Notes: a model not told the origin generated them from the letters alone. Positions 16,916-26,667 are shown, numbered from the stretch's first letter. The stretch: DNA of 64,000 bases from Thermococcus sp. 21S7 (GCF_012027615.1 NZ_SNUT01000002.1:361531-425530); one strand, 5' to 3'. Numbers and translations: made by a program.

Positions 16916-19315
16916 ATGGAGCTTGTGCTCAAGGTCAACGGCATGACGTGCGCAATGTGCGTTAAAACCATAGAGACCGCCCTGATGGACCTTCCCGGGG
17001 TGAAGGAGGCGACTGCAAACCTGAATTCGGAAAGCGTCCACGTTAAATTCGACGAGTCCGAGGTCGGGCTTAACAGGATCATAGCCACCATCGAGGAGCT
17101 GGGCTATGAGGTCGTTAGAGAAAGGAGGGATGCGGTGGTTAAGATAGAGGGAATGACGTGCGCGATGTGCGTCAGGACCATAGAAGAGGCGCTGGAAAAC
17201 CTCCCCGGGGTTTTGGAGGCGAGCGTAAACCTCGGCACCGAGACTGCGAGGGTGAGCTACGATCCCAATCTAGTGACCCTCGAAGACATCAGGGAGACCA
17301 TCGAGGGGGTCGGCTACAGGTTCATAGGAGTCGAGGGAGAGGAGACCCACGATCTGGAGAGGGAAATCCGGGAGAAGCACCTCCGCGACATGAAGAGAAA
17401 GCTCGCCGTTGCGTGGAGTATCGGAACAGCCCTTTTCGCCGCGATGCAGGTTGGGCGCTTCGGCGTCGAGGTTCCCTACCTCATGTCCGTTCAGTTCATT
17501 CTGGCCACCGTTGCGATAGTCTACGCTGGTAGGGGGATATTCGGCAAGGCCTGGGGTTCCCTCAGGCACGGGGCCCTCAGCATGGAGGTCATGTACTCCC
17601 TCGGCATAGGCTCGGCATATCTGGCGAGCGTCCTCGCGACGGTGGGAATCATTCCCGAAGACTTCAACTTCTACGAGGCCAGCGTTCTGCTGATGGCGTT
17701 CCTGCTCCTCGGTAGGTACCTTGAAACAAGGGCCAAGGGGAGGACCAGCGAGGCCATCAAGAAGCTCATGGGGCTCCAGGCGAAGAAGGCTACCGTTGTA
17801 AGGGGTGGAACGGAGATTGAGGTGCCGATAAGCGACGTTAAAGCTGGGGACGTCGTCATAGTTAAGCCCGGAGAGAGGATTCCCGTGGATGGGATTGTGC
17901 TCGATGGCGAGAGCTACGTGGACGAGTCCATGATAACCGGCGAACCCGTCCCCAACCTCAAGAAATCCGGGGATGAGGTTATCGGCGGTACCATAAACAA
18001 GAACTCAGTGCTCAGAATAGAGGCAAAGCGCGTCGGAAGGGACACCGTTTTAGCACAGATTATAAGGCTCGTTGAGGAGGCCCAGAACACGAAGCCGCCG
18101 ATACAGAAGCTGGCGGACACGATAGTTACCTACTTCATACCCGCCGTCCTAACGATAGCGCTCCTGTCCTTCGCCTACTGGTACTTTGTGGCAGGGGAGC
18201 CTTTGCTCTTCGCCTTTACGACCCTTCTCAGCGTTCTGGTGATAGCCTGTCCCTGCGCCTTCGGCCTCGCAACTCCCACCGCCCTGACCGTGGGAATGGG
18301 AAAGGGCGCGGAGATGGGAATACTCATCAAGAACGGTGAAGTGCTGGAGATAGCGAGAAAGGCGACGGTTGTGCTCTTCGACAAGACGGGAACTCTCACA
18401 AAGGGTAAGCCCGAGGTGACGGACGTAATAACCTTCGGAATGGACGAGAAGGAACTGCTGAGGCTCGTTGCCTCAGCCGAGAAGCGCTCCGAGCACCCGC
18501 TTGGAGATGCCATCGTGAGGAAGGCCCAGGAGATGGGTCTTGAGCTTGAGGAGCCGGAGGAGTTCGAGGCCATAACCGGTAAAGGTGTCAGAGCCGTCGT
18601 TGGGGGGAGGGAGATTCTAGCGGGCAACAGGAAGCTCATGACGGAGAACGGCTATTCGGTGGGGAGCCTTGAGGAGACGCTCCAGGAGCTTGAAGACGAG
18701 GCGAAGACCGCCGTAATCGCCGCCGTAGACGGCAGGATAGCCGGAGTGATAGCCATAGCCGACACGATAAAGGAAGGGGCAGCGGAGGCCATCGGGGAGC
18801 TCCACAGAATGGGGAAGAAGGTCGGCATTATCACCGGCGACAACGGGAGAACGGCCAATGCCATAGCAAGGCAGCTCAAGGTAGATTACGTCCTCGCGGA
18901 AGTTCTGCCGGGAGATAAAGCGAGCGAGGTCAAAAAACTCCAGGAGAACGGTGAGATAGTAATCTTTGTCGGAGATGGCATAAACGACGCCCCGGCACTG
19001 GCACAGGCGGACATAGGTGTAGCCGTTGGCAACGCGACGGACATAGCGATGGAGAGCGGCGACGTTGTCCTCATAAGGAACGACCCGCGGGACGTGGTCA
19101 GGGCGATAAAGCTGAGCCAGAAGACGCTGGCGAAGATAAAGCAGAACATCTTCTGGGCGATGTTCTACAACACGATGCTGATACCCTTCGCGGCTGGACT
19201 GGCCTTCGTGCTCTTCGGTGTGGAGTTCCAGCCAGAGTGGGCCGCTGGGGCAATGAGCATAAGCAGCGTGAGCGTCGTCACAAACTCGCTCCTGCTGAAG
19301 AGGGCCAGAATCTGA
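16916..19315 (+). CDS. copA: Cu(I)-exporting P1B ATPase CopA
   Basis: This 799-residue pump has two N-terminal HMA domains, each with GMTCAMC (C12/C15 and C82/C85), eight predicted transmembrane segments with CPC (C445, C447) in VIACPCAFGLATPTAL, DKTGTLTKG (D489) and GDGINDAPALAQ. This is the P1B-1 signature of Cu(I) exporters. ATG 16916 follows AGGTGAG. It is divergent from copR and followed after 30 bp by a CPPC thioredoxin-like gene. It is the third P1B pump in 9 kb. Confidence 0.96.
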   Translation: MELVLKVNGMTCAMCVKTIETALMDLPGVKEATANLNSESVHVKFDESEVGLNRIIATIEELGYEVVRERRDAVVKIEGMTCAMCVRTIEEALENLPGVLEASVNLGTETARVSYDPNLVTLEDIRETIEGVGYRFIGVEGEETHDLEREIREKHLRDMKRKLAVAWSIGTALFAAMQVGRFGVEVPYLMSVQFILATVAIVYAGRGIFGKAWGSLRHGALSMEVMYSLGIGSAYLASVLATVGIIPEDFNFYEASVLLMAFLLLGRYLETRAKGRTSEAIKKLMGLQAKKATVVRGGTEIEVPISDVKAGDVVIVKPGERIPVDGIVLDGESYVDESMITGEPVPNLKKSGDEVIGGTINKNSVLRIEAKRVGRDTVLAQIIRLVEEAQNTKPPIQKLADTIVTYFIPAVLTIALLSFAYWYFVAGEPLLFAFTTLLSVLVIACPCAFGLATPTALTVGMGKGAEMGILIKNGEVLEIARKATVVLFDKTGTLTKGKPEVTDVITFGMDEKELLRLVASAEKRSEHPLGDAIVRKAQEMGLELEEPEEFEAITGKGVRAVVGGREILAGNRKLMTENGYSVGSLEETLQELEDEAKTAVIAAVDGRIAGVIAIADTIKEGAAEAIGELHRMGKKVGIITGDNGRTANAIARQLKVDYVLAEVLPGDKASEVKKLQENGEIVIFVGDGINDAPALAQADIGVAVGNATDIAMESGDVVLIRNDPRDVVRAIKLSQKTLAKIKQNIFWAMFYNTMLIPFAAGLAFVLFGVEFQPEWAAGAMSISSVSVVTNSLLLKRARI

Positions 19316-19345
19316 CCACCATTTTTATTTCCAGGAGGTGCGAAT

Positions 19346-19651
19346 GTGATAGTCGAATACGACGGAAAGTTTGAGTTTGAGTCTGGAAAAACCGTCCTGT
19401 GGTTTTCCATCCCGGGCTGTCCCCCGTGCAGGATAGTTGAGAACTTCATGGAGGAGCTCAGCAGGGAGTTCCCGGAGATAAAGGTCGTTCACATCAACGC
19501 CGAGGAATGGAACGACCTCGTGAACCGCTTTGACGTCCTCAACGTCCCGACGCTGGTTTATCTCAAGGACGGAAAAGAGGTCGAAAGGCAGAACCTCATA
19601 AGGAGAAAGGAGGAGGTTCTCATAAGGTTCGAAAACCTCAGAAGGCTCTGA
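19346..19651 (+). CDS. Thioredoxin/glutaredoxin-like protein
   Basis: The 101-residue thioredoxin-fold protein has the redox motif GCPPCRIV (about residues 28-35) and cis-Pro loop NVPTLVYLKDG. GTG 19346 follows GGAGGTG. It probably reduces disulfides or protects thiols under metal stress; its position 30 bp after copA suggests co-transcription. No reductase partner is nearby. Confidence 0.88.
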   Translation: MIVEYDGKFEFESGKTVLWFSIPGCPPCRIVENFMEELSREFPEIKVVHINAEEWNDLVNRFDVLNVPTLVYLKDGKEVERQNLIRRKEEVLIRFENLRRL

Positions 19652-20242
19652 CTACCCCTCCGGAACACCCAGCGGAAAGACATAGAGCGGTTCGCCCGGC
19701 ACTTCCAGCACCTTTTTTACCTCCTCGTCCCTGAATGCCCCAACCGCAACGGTGCCGATGCCGAGGGCCGTTGCCTGCAGGTAAATGTTCTGACCCATGT
19801 GGCCGGCGTCGATGTGGACGTACCTTATTCCCCTCTCGCCGTACCGCCTTGTGGTTCTCTCGTAGTGGGCGACGATGACGATGTTGACGGGAGCCGTGGC
19901 GACGCACCGCTGGTTCAGGCATGCCTCGGCGAGGGCCTTTCCAAAGTGCCCCTCCCCCACCCTTTCCAGCGCGTGGGCCTTTCCGTCGTAGCGGTAGATT
20001 CCCGGGGAGAGGCCCTCAACGTTCTCGGCCACGATGTAAACCTCGAAGGGATAGCATGCCCCGGCGCTCGGTGAGGTTCTCTTCCCCCATCTGTTGGTTC
20101 CATAGGCCGCCCACAGGACTTGAGAAACCTTTTCCAGGGTTAAGGGCTCGTCCTTATACCTCCTTATGCTCTTTCTCCTGTCTATTGCCTCTTCCAGGCT
20201 CATCCTCCCCTCGCGCTTGGGGACAGGCAGGTCAATTTTCAT
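19652..20242 (-). CDS. Nitroreductase-family FMN enzyme, SagB-like
   Basis: The 196-residue protein has the nitroreductase core: SLEEAIDRRKSIRRYKDEPLT (FMN phosphate contact), SPSAGACYPFEVYIV, and DAGHMGQNIYLQATALGIGTVAVGAF. The LSPGIYRYD segment is typical of the SagB/ThcOx-type subgroup, whose best known members oxidise azolines in peptides; many others have unknown substrates. No cyclodehydratase is linked. ATG 20242 (KIDLPVPKREGR) follows GGTGG. It converges with the thioredoxin gene, leaving no gap. Confidence 0.82.
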   Translation of the reverse strand: MKIDLPVPKREGRMSLEEAIDRRKSIRRYKDEPLTLEKVSQVLWAAYGTNRWGKRTSPSAGACYPFEVYIVAENVEGLSPGIYRYDGKAHALERVGEGHFGKALAEACLNQRCVATAPVNIVIVAHYERTTRRYGERGIRYVHIDAGHMGQNIYLQATALGIGTVAVGAFRDEEVKKVLEVPGEPLYVFPLGVPEG

Positions 20243-20379
20243 ATTCGCCACCACAACCCATGATGTGTTTTTCATACATTAGCCTTTTGGTATCAGAACA
20301 ACAGACGCCGGGAATAATTGCGATGTACTTTAGGAAATGTTTAAATACTATCCCACTGGTCAATGGTACGGTGAGCTGG

Positions 20380-22038
20380 ATGAAAAAGCTCGCATCCGTC
20401 GTTCTGATATTCCTCGTGGTGCTGGCGAGCGGATGCGTGGGGACTGCGGACGAAAAGGTCCAAACGGGCGAAACGAAGAGCCCAACGACCACCGCTGTGC
20501 AGGAACACGAACTCGTGCCGGCCTCAATCTCGCTTTCGGACCGCATCTACGTGGAGATAGACCCCCGGATAGAGCTGGTGACAATAATCTACAGGCTCTC
20601 GAACCCGGAGTGGTACAGAGAAAACGTCGACCCCACACGGGTGGGCGCAGATTCGAGGAATTACGGATACCTGCGCGACGTGGACGAGTACTTCGGCCCC
20701 TACAGGGACATGAAGGCCGTCAAAATGGTGCCCGAGATGATAAGAGAGGGCATCGAATACGACGCGATTCCGGAGTTCGCCATTCACCTGAGTCTGACGA
20801 ACTTCTCAAAGGCTGCCCCCTGGGATGATATGCTGGAGCTACGGCCCGACCTGGACACGGAAAAGCTTGATGAGTTCGCAGAGGCTGTTGCTGAGTTCGC
20901 GGAGAAGACGAATTTCTGGAGGTTCTACCGCGAGCACGGGGAGTTCTACAACCGGACGCTTGAGGAGTTCGCAAAGGACAACCCTGGACTGGTCGATCTG
21001 GTTGGGTTCGAGGAGAATTTCTTCGGGAAGAACGCATCGTCGTGGCGCGTCGTGCCGATGCCCCTCTTCTGCTGCCACGGCTTTGGGTACCATACGGAGA
21101 ACGGGGAGAACGTTACGGTTTACGCGTTCCTGGGCTTCGGGAAAGTCGACGGTGGGGTGCCACACCTCTACGCAACCGCCGGCGGCTCAACTTTCCTGGC
21201 CCACGAGTTCGCCCACAGCTTCGTCAATCCCGCGGTCGACAGGCACTATGAGCTGTTTAAGCCCTACGAGGCGCTCTTCAATCCAGTCGCGGAGAAGCTG
21301 AAGGAGATGGCGTACCCCAACTTCAGGATTATGCTCTACGAGACTCTTGTGAGGGCTTTCGAGGCCTACTACCTCAACGCCACGGGCAACCCGGATATGG
21401 CCATGCTGTCCCTGAGCCGCAACAAGGTCTTCTACTTCGTAGACGATGTTTATCGGGCCTATGGGTATTATGCGGCCCACAGGGACAGGTACAGAACCTT
21501 CGACGACTTCATGCCTGAACTCGCCAGGGTCATTGAGAGGGTTTACAATGAAACAGACGGAGGAAAGAACGTTGTTATCAATCCGACGGTAGACGATTTC
21601 TTAAAGGCCGCGAAGACCGGCGGTGCCGTTGTGGCCTACGGGGGAAGTCGCTCCGCCGAGACGCTTGCCCGGTTCGTGTACAGCTCGTTCAAAAGGGCAG
21701 GCATCGACGCGGAGCTGAAGCCCGTATCGGACTTAACCGCTCAGGACAGGGAGGGGAACCTCGCCTTGATACTGTTATCAAACAGCACACTCCTCCAGGA
21801 GCTTCAGAAAAAGGCCCCCGTCCTCATCAACGGCACGACGGTCTACAGCAGAGAAAGCGGGAAAACTTATTCCGGGTCGCTGCGGGTTTTGGAGGTCATC
21901 GAGAATCCCTGGAACCCCGGGGCACTGGTGTTCATCGTCGTCGGCACCGATGAACGGGCGCTGAACAGAATACACGCCTACCGGCACTTAACGTACAGCA
22001 TCAGGGACTCCTTCGACAACCTGCTTGAGAGCGGCTGA
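20380..22038 (+). CDS. Lipoprotein with HEFAH metalloprotease-like motif (DUF4932-type)
   Basis: The 552-residue secreted protein starts with a lipobox signal peptide (LVVLASGC) and a Thr-rich spacer. A zinc-metallopeptidase motif FLAHEFAHSFVNP lies near residue 274, and the region around it resembles DUF4932 proteins. The C-terminal 150 residues contain a Rossmann-like VVAYGGSRSAETLARFVYSS segment. The substrate is unknown; it probably acts on the outer face of the membrane. ATG 20380 follows GGTGA. A longer in-frame extension upstream has no ribosome binding site and would bury the signal peptide. Confidence 0.75.
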   Translation: MKKLASVVLIFLVVLASGCVGTADEKVQTGETKSPTTTAVQEHELVPASISLSDRIYVEIDPRIELVTIIYRLSNPEWYRENVDPTRVGADSRNYGYLRDVDEYFGPYRDMKAVKMVPEMIREGIEYDAIPEFAIHLSLTNFSKAAPWDDMLELRPDLDTEKLDEFAEAVAEFAEKTNFWRFYREHGEFYNRTLEEFAKDNPGLVDLVGFEENFFGKNASSWRVVPMPLFCCHGFGYHTENGENVTVYAFLGFGKVDGGVPHLYATAGGSTFLAHEFAHSFVNPAVDRHYELFKPYEALFNPVAEKLKEMAYPNFRIMLYETLVRAFEAYYLNATGNPDMAMLSLSRNKVFYFVDDVYRAYGYYAAHRDRYRTFDDFMPELARVIERVYNETDGGKNVVINPTVDDFLKAAKTGGAVVAYGGSRSAETLARFVYSSFKRAGIDAELKPVSDLTAQDREGNLALILLSNSTLLQELQKKAPVLINGTTVYSRESGKTYSGSLRVLEVIENPWNPGALVFIVVGTDERALNRIHAYRHLTYSIRDSFDNLLESG

Positions 22039-22090
22039 TTCCATTTCATTTTTCCGAAATTCCCATAAGGTTCGAGGTCAAGTCTTTGTC

Positions 22091-22741
22091 ATGAAGCGCC
22101 TGAAGATTGCAATACCCTACACCAAAGAACTTTCTGGGAGCTTTGAGTGGCTCATCGAAGCGATGGAATGGGCCTACGGGGACACGTACTTCACCATAGG
22201 CACCGACGTCGTTAAGCTGGTGGAGGTCAAGTTCAAAGATGGCGTAAACCCCGGGGAGATACTTGAGCGGCTGAAATCGCTTCCGCAAACGAAGGACGTC
22301 AAGGCATTCCCTCGCAACGAGCACTACCTCATATACCTGCGGGCCTCCTTCGAACCCCAGAAGGAGCAGGCGGAAAGGCTTTTTGAACTCCAGAAGAAAG
22401 GGCTGGTTGTTTTTGAGAGCGGAACCTTTGTCGGGGGCGAGAGCGTTCTCTCTGTTCTCTGCGAGGAGGGACTCGTAGGAGAGGTCGTGAGGACCTTCCG
22501 GGAAACCTACGGCGCGAGGGTAATCAGCGTTGAGGATGCCGAACCGGAGAAGAGCCCCATTTCAAAGCTCACGAAGAGGCAGGCGGAAGTTCTTCTCCTC
22601 GCCTACAAGAGCGGCTACTTCGACGAGCCCCGGAAGGTCACTTTGCGGGAGCTGGCGGAGATGCTGAACCTCAGCCCCTCGACCGTGAAGGAGCACCTGA
22701 GGAAGGGACTGAAGAGGCTCCTCGATGAAACCCTCAAATAA
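22091..22741 (+). CDS. HTH-10 (bacterio-opsin activator-like) regulator
   Basis: A 216-residue regulator with an N-terminal alpha/beta region and C-terminal HTH_10 domain, TKRQAEVLLLAYKSGYFDEP then VTLRELAEMLNLSPSTVKEHLRKGLKRLL. HTH_10 proteins are archaeal transcription factors. It lies 60 bp upstream of an ABC exporter operon on the same strand, so it probably controls or is co-transcribed with it. The ATG 22091 is the first good in-frame start, though its ribosome binding site is weak. Confidence 0.88.
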   Translation: MKRLKIAIPYTKELSGSFEWLIEAMEWAYGDTYFTIGTDVVKLVEVKFKDGVNPGEILERLKSLPQTKDVKAFPRNEHYLIYLRASFEPQKEQAERLFELQKKGLVVFESGTFVGGESVLSVLCEEGLVGEVVRTFRETYGARVISVEDAEPEKSPISKLTKRQAEVLLLAYKSGYFDEPRKVTLRELAEMLNLSPSTVKEHLRKGLKRLLDETLK

Positions 22742-22801
22742 CCGCACATGTGCGGGGTTACCTATAACTATCCCAAACGCCTATCTTTAGCAGGTGAAAC
22801 C

Positions 22802-23653
22802 ATGCCCGTCATAGAGGTTGAGAACGTTAGGAAGTACTACGGCGAAGTCAGGGGCGTTGATGGACTGAGCTTCTCCGTGGAGAAGGGCGAGATCTACGGC
22901 TTTCTCGGACCGAACGGGGCAGGAAAGACGACAACCGTTAAAATCCTGGTGAAAATCCTGAGGGACTATGAAGGAGCCGTAAAAATCCTAGGAAAAGACC
23001 TCAGGGAATGGGGGAAGGATTATTACAACAAAATCGGTGTTTCCTTCGAGTTTCCGGCAGTCTATTCAAAGCTCACCGCCCTGGAAAACCTTGAGTTCTT
23101 TGCGAGCTTTTACAGAAAGCACCTTGATCCTCTAGAAGTCCTCAAGGTTGTCGGGCTTGAAAGCGATGCCCATAAGCTCGTCTCCGGCTTTTCCAAGGGA
23201 ATGAAGAAGAAGCTCGATCTGGCGAGGGCTCTGCTCCCGGATCCGGAAATCCTCTTCCTTGACGAGCCCCTCGAAGGCCTCGACCCGGCGAGCGCGAGGA
23301 GGATAAAGGACCTGCTCCTTGAGATGCGTGAAAGCGGGAAGACCGTCTTCTTAACCACCCACAACATGTACGTCGCCGACGAGCTCTGCGACAGGGTTGC
23401 CTTCATTGTGGACGGAAAAATAGTCCTCGTCGGAAACCCGGGCGAGCTGAAGGTGAGGATGGGTAAGCGGGTCATAAAAGTCGAGTACGTGGCCAGCGGC
23501 GATGTGAGGGCCGCCGAGTTCCCGCTCGAAGGAATAGGCCGGAACGAGGAGTTCCTCGACATTCTAAGAAACTACGAGGTCGTGAGGATAAACACCGAGG
23601 AACCGACTCTGGAGGAGATATTCCTCAAGGTGACAGGGAGGAGGCTAGTATGA
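22802..23653 (+). CDS. ABC transporter ATP-binding protein
   Basis: The 283-residue ATPase has Walker A GPNGAGKTT (about residues 37-45), signature VSGFSKGMKKKLDLARAL, Walker B ILFLDEPLEGLDPAS and switch His TTHNMYVADELC. The C-terminal extension (residues 220-283) is typical of drug and lipid exporters (CcmA/YadG-like). ATG 22802 follows AGGTGA. It overlaps the first permease by 4 bp. Together with two permeases it forms an exporter of unknown substrate. Confidence 0.92.
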   Translation: MPVIEVENVRKYYGEVRGVDGLSFSVEKGEIYGFLGPNGAGKTTTVKILVKILRDYEGAVKILGKDLREWGKDYYNKIGVSFEFPAVYSKLTALENLEFFASFYRKHLDPLEVLKVVGLESDAHKLVSGFSKGMKKKLDLARALLPDPEILFLDEPLEGLDPASARRIKDLLLEMRESGKTVFLTTHNMYVADELCDRVAFIVDGKIVLVGNPGELKVRMGKRVIKVEYVASGDVRAAEFPLEGIGRNEEFLDILRNYEVVRINTEEPTLEEIFLKVTGRRLV

Positions 23654-24348
23654 TAGGCGAACTGGTACGGCTCGACTTAAAGGTCGGAACGAGGGGCTAC
23701 GTCTACCCGATATACCTGCTGGTGGCTTTGGCCTACGGCCTCATGGTCATGGCGTTTCCCGAGGAGTATCGTTCAGTGGTGGTTCCAATATTCCTTCTCC
23801 TGGAACCGGGTTTGGTTGGCACCTTCGTCGGCACGATCATCTTCGCGGAGAAGAAGGACGGGACAATAGGTGCTCTGGCCGTTACTCCTCTCGACTGGAG
23901 GGCCTACATCCTTGCCAAAACGCTCCTCATGGCGCTGGTTTCCCTCCTCGCGGGGGCCATTATATTCCTCATCGGCACCCGCTCCCTTGACGGGCTGCCC
24001 TACGTTCTGGCAGGCACGTTGCTGGTTTCGACCGTTTATACCCTCCTGGGGATCGCGATTTCAGCCAAATACCGCGACCTGGATGATTACTTCGTCCCCC
24101 TGCTAGGGGTCATGGTGGTATCCCTTCTTCCCTTCGCCCACTACCACGGCTATCTGACGGGTGGGATATGGAAGGTTCTCTACGCCGTCCCCAGTTATCC
24201 ATCCATCTACTTCTTCAGCGCCCCCTTCGAGAGTGTTTCGGCGGGAGCCCTGCTCCGGTCGGCGTTGGGGCTGGTGATATGGGGGGTTCTGGCGTATTAC
24301 TTCGCCAAAGTTCGCTTTTACAGATATGCTGTGGAGGGGTTGAGATGA
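23650..24348 (+). CDS. ABC transporter permease
   Basis: The 232-residue membrane protein has six predicted helices in the ABC-2 style, with the conserved early stretch GTIIFAEKKDGTIGALAVTPL, where the E-x-x-x-G-T segment faces the ATPase. It overlaps its neighbours by 4 bp on both sides, so the operon is tightly coupled. Confidence 0.85.
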   Translation: MIGELVRLDLKVGTRGYVYPIYLLVALAYGLMVMAFPEEYRSVVVPIFLLLEPGLVGTFVGTIIFAEKKDGTIGALAVTPLDWRAYILAKTLLMALVSLLAGAIIFLIGTRSLDGLPYVLAGTLLVSTVYTLLGIAISAKYRDLDDYFVPLLGVMVVSLLPFAHYHGYLTGGIWKVLYAVPSYPSIYFFSAPFESVSAGALLRSALGLVIWGVLAYYFAKVRFYRYAVEGLR

Positions 24349-25049
24349 GCTTTGTAAGAAAATTTGCCGCCATTTACAAGACGGACCTCAAGCTACTCCG
24401 CAGGGACCCGATGCTCCTCTACAGTGCTGCCATGACGCTAATCCTGCTCTTCGTCGTCCGCTACTTCAAAGACCGCATGGGGGAGCTTTACTATGCCGTT
24501 GCCCTCTTCGTCCTGATATTCATCCCGATGATATTCGGCATGATTCCAGGCTTCATGATGGCCGACGAGAAGGAGGAGAAGACGATTCAGGCTCTGCAGG
24601 TCATACCGATTTCCAGCGAGGCGTTTCTGGTTTACCGCCTTACTTGGGCTTCGCTGGTGACGATGCTCTTCACGGTAATAGCGCCGGGCATCCTTGGCTT
24701 GGAGATTCCCCGGAGGGGAGTTCTGGCTCTGGCCGTTCTCTTCCTGCTGGAGGTCTGGATTTATGGACTGCTCATTACCGTCTTCGCCGAATCGAGAATG
24801 CAGGCACTTACGGCATCCAAGGTTATCGGCTGGTTCCTGATTCTGCCGGTGGCGATAAAGCTCGTCGTCCTCTGGAGGAACCTCCCAACGGACTGGAGCA
24901 GGCTTACCGCCTTCCTGCCGACGTACTGGACGTACAGGGTCTTCGAGGCCATAGCAGTCAACGATTACGGCGACTTTCCGGCCGCTGTGGTCGTGCATCT
25001 GGTTTGGCTCGTTCCGCTGGTGGTGCTCTTCAGGAGAAGGGTGCTTTGA
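24345..25049 (+). CDS. ABC transporter permease
   Basis: The 234-residue ABC-2-like permease begins SFVRKFAAIYKTDLKLLRRDP, the usual cytoplasmic start, and contains MMADEKEEKTIQALQVIPIS, equivalent to the ATPase contact of the preceding permease. It probably forms a heterodimer with that protein. ATG 24345 overlaps the previous stop (ATGA). The last gene of the operon, it is followed by T-rich terminator-like sequence. Confidence 0.85.
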   Translation: MSFVRKFAAIYKTDLKLLRRDPMLLYSAAMTLILLFVVRYFKDRMGELYYAVALFVLIFIPMIFGMIPGFMMADEKEEKTIQALQVIPISSEAFLVYRLTWASLVTMLFTVIAPGILGLEIPRRGVLALAVLFLLEVWIYGLLITVFAESRMQALTASKVIGWFLILPVAIKLVVLWRNLPTDWSRLTAFLPTYWTYRVFEAIAVNDYGDFPAAVVVHLVWLVPLVVLFRRRVL

Positions 25050-25086
25050 TATTTTCTTTTTGTTTGTTATGGTCAAAAAAGAATAG
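25050..25086. terminator. T-rich bidirectional terminator region
   Basis: The short gap between convergent genes holds ATTTTCTTTTTGTTTG on the plus strand and TATTCTTTTTTGACC on the minus strand. Archaeal RNA polymerase terminates at such oligo-T runs. Confidence 0.5.
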
Positions 25087-25092
25087 AGGAGT

Positions 25093-26667
25093 TCATGAAC
25101 CCGGGTTAGTGGAATCCGGGCATATCCCCGTTCTTGGGTCGCATGGAGGGTTTCCTCCGCCGTCGCCGGGGATGAAAATGTCGCCGTAGATTCCCGAAAG
25201 ATGGTATCTCTTCCCCTTGTAGTAAAACTTGACCTTGCTGGTGTAGAACTTGCCGGTGACCGAATACGACTCATCCTTGAGGTTGACATCGATGATGACT
25301 ATGGAATGGCCGTACTTGTTTTCAGTAAGTCCAACGCCTATTGCCACCACAAAGGGTGCAAATTCCCACTGCCCCGTTCCCAGGGTTGCAAGTGCCGCCA
25401 TTGATGCGGAAAACAGGGAGATTGTATTGTGCCGTCTTACAAACTCAAAATCTTCGACCAGTATTCCAAAGTTTTTAGAGACGGTCAGTGAGGGTTCCCA
25501 GTACCTGTGAATAAATGACATGGTTCTCTGGAAGGTACCGCCGTACATGCTGCTTGGCCCCGGTTCGACGACCAGCCTGGGCTTCATGTCAGTCTCGTCG
25601 GGCTTTCCCACTATAACATATGCCACGTCATCAAGTTTTTTGTCAATGAATGAGTTTCTGGAATAGTACAGGTAGTGCAGCCTGTACTTTGCCAGGGCAA
25701 CGTTTCCCTTCACGCCTGCTCCTACCACAGAGGGGCTGGGTACCTTATCCCCCGCGAGTCTAAGTTCCGGATACGAGAGAGTTAGTTCCCTTGTGTCGAT
25801 TGTGTATGAGAAACCAAGTATCTGCGCGTCCTTCGATATGCTCCCCCCGCTTTTTTTCTCGACGACCCCTGCCGCTGAAAATGCAAGTTCAACTGCACTT
25901 ATGTCTAGATAACCATAGCTCACTTTAATGACAACGGAATGAAGCCTTTCTGTATCCCCAGTAATCTCAAGGGCGGCAAGTGGTATGAGAGTACCGGATT
26001 TTGAAGCTATGACTTCTTCGAGCTTCCAGTAATAGCAGGCGTAACCATCCCTGGATACTGGAACACAGTCCTCAGGTCTGAAGTCCTGGTCGGGTACCCA
26101 GGAGTTTTGTGCAGAGACCGGGGTACTTGATGCATGTTTCGTGACTTCAAAAAACAGTTCCTTGGATTCGGAGGTTGTATGTAGGGATTTCACATTTTCT
26201 TTAGGAATCCTTGTTTTGACAGTCTTCTTTTCAAGGATCCTTTTTACGTTCAGCGGGATTGACTGCATGAAGTAGTCCACATCACCATCATTCGTATGTA
26301 CGGTGCCAACGAGTATCACTGCAGGGTTCACGCCCGCGGGATCCAAGCTGGCACCCCTTAGATATGACATCCACTCTTTCATACCGGCCAGCACTCGTCC
26401 GTAGTTAATTTTAACCCTGTCCTTTCCTGAGAATGTCCCCAGCTTCACAAGCGAGCCGTTTGGAAGAAGGAGGGACGCCGTAACTATTCCGTATCCCTTC
26501 TCTGGAAGCTCGACCTCAAGGCTTGGGCCGAAGAGAAAGCTCCGCTTGTACTCAATTTTGGTCCCAAGGTACTCCTTGGACTCTACGGGGATGCTGTACA
26601 CTGCTGCCCCCGAGACTACACTCCCCAGAAACAAAACTACTGTCAGCACAACAATGATTTTTTTCAT
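25093..26667 (-). CDS. Secreted protein of unknown function
   Basis: The 524-residue protein has a clear N-terminal signal peptide (KKIIVVLTVVLFLGSVVSG). The rest is mostly beta-rich, with a hydrophobic Ala/Gly-rich stretch near residues 425-450 that could be a membrane hairpin. It ends in a Cys-containing tail (PPCDPRTGICPDSTNPGS), so a disulfide is possible. ATG 26667 follows GAGGTGATG. No family is recognised. It stands alone between an ABC operon and a peroxiredoxin and is probably cell-surface or extracellular. Confidence 0.7.
   Translation of the reverse strand: MKKIIVVLTVVLFLGSVVSGAAVYSIPVESKEYLGTKIEYKRSFLFGPSLEVELPEKGYGIVTASLLLPNGSLVKLGTFSGKDRVKINYGRVLAGMKEWMSYLRGASLDPAGVNPAVILVGTVHTNDGDVDYFMQSIPLNVKRILEKKTVKTRIPKENVKSLHTTSESKELFFEVTKHASSTPVSAQNSWVPDQDFRPEDCVPVSRDGYACYYWKLEEVIASKSGTLIPLAALEITGDTERLHSVVIKVSYGYLDISAVELAFSAAGVVEKKSGGSISKDAQILGFSYTIDTRELTLSYPELRLAGDKVPSPSVVGAGVKGNVALAKYRLHYLYYSRNSFIDKKLDDVAYVIVGKPDETDMKPRLVVEPGPSSMYGGTFQRTMSFIHRYWEPSLTVSKNFGILVEDFEFVRRHNTISLFSASMAALATLGTGQWEFAPFVVAIGVGLTENKYGHSIVIIDVNLKDESYSVTGKFYTSKVKFYYKGKRYHLSGIYGDIFIPGDGGGNPPCDPRTGICPDSTNPGS

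Noticed and set aside
19921..20379. N-terminal extension of the lipoprotein gene
   Set aside because: The frame is open but overlaps the nitroreductase gene, has no ribosome binding site, and would bury a clear lipobox signal peptide starting at 20380.
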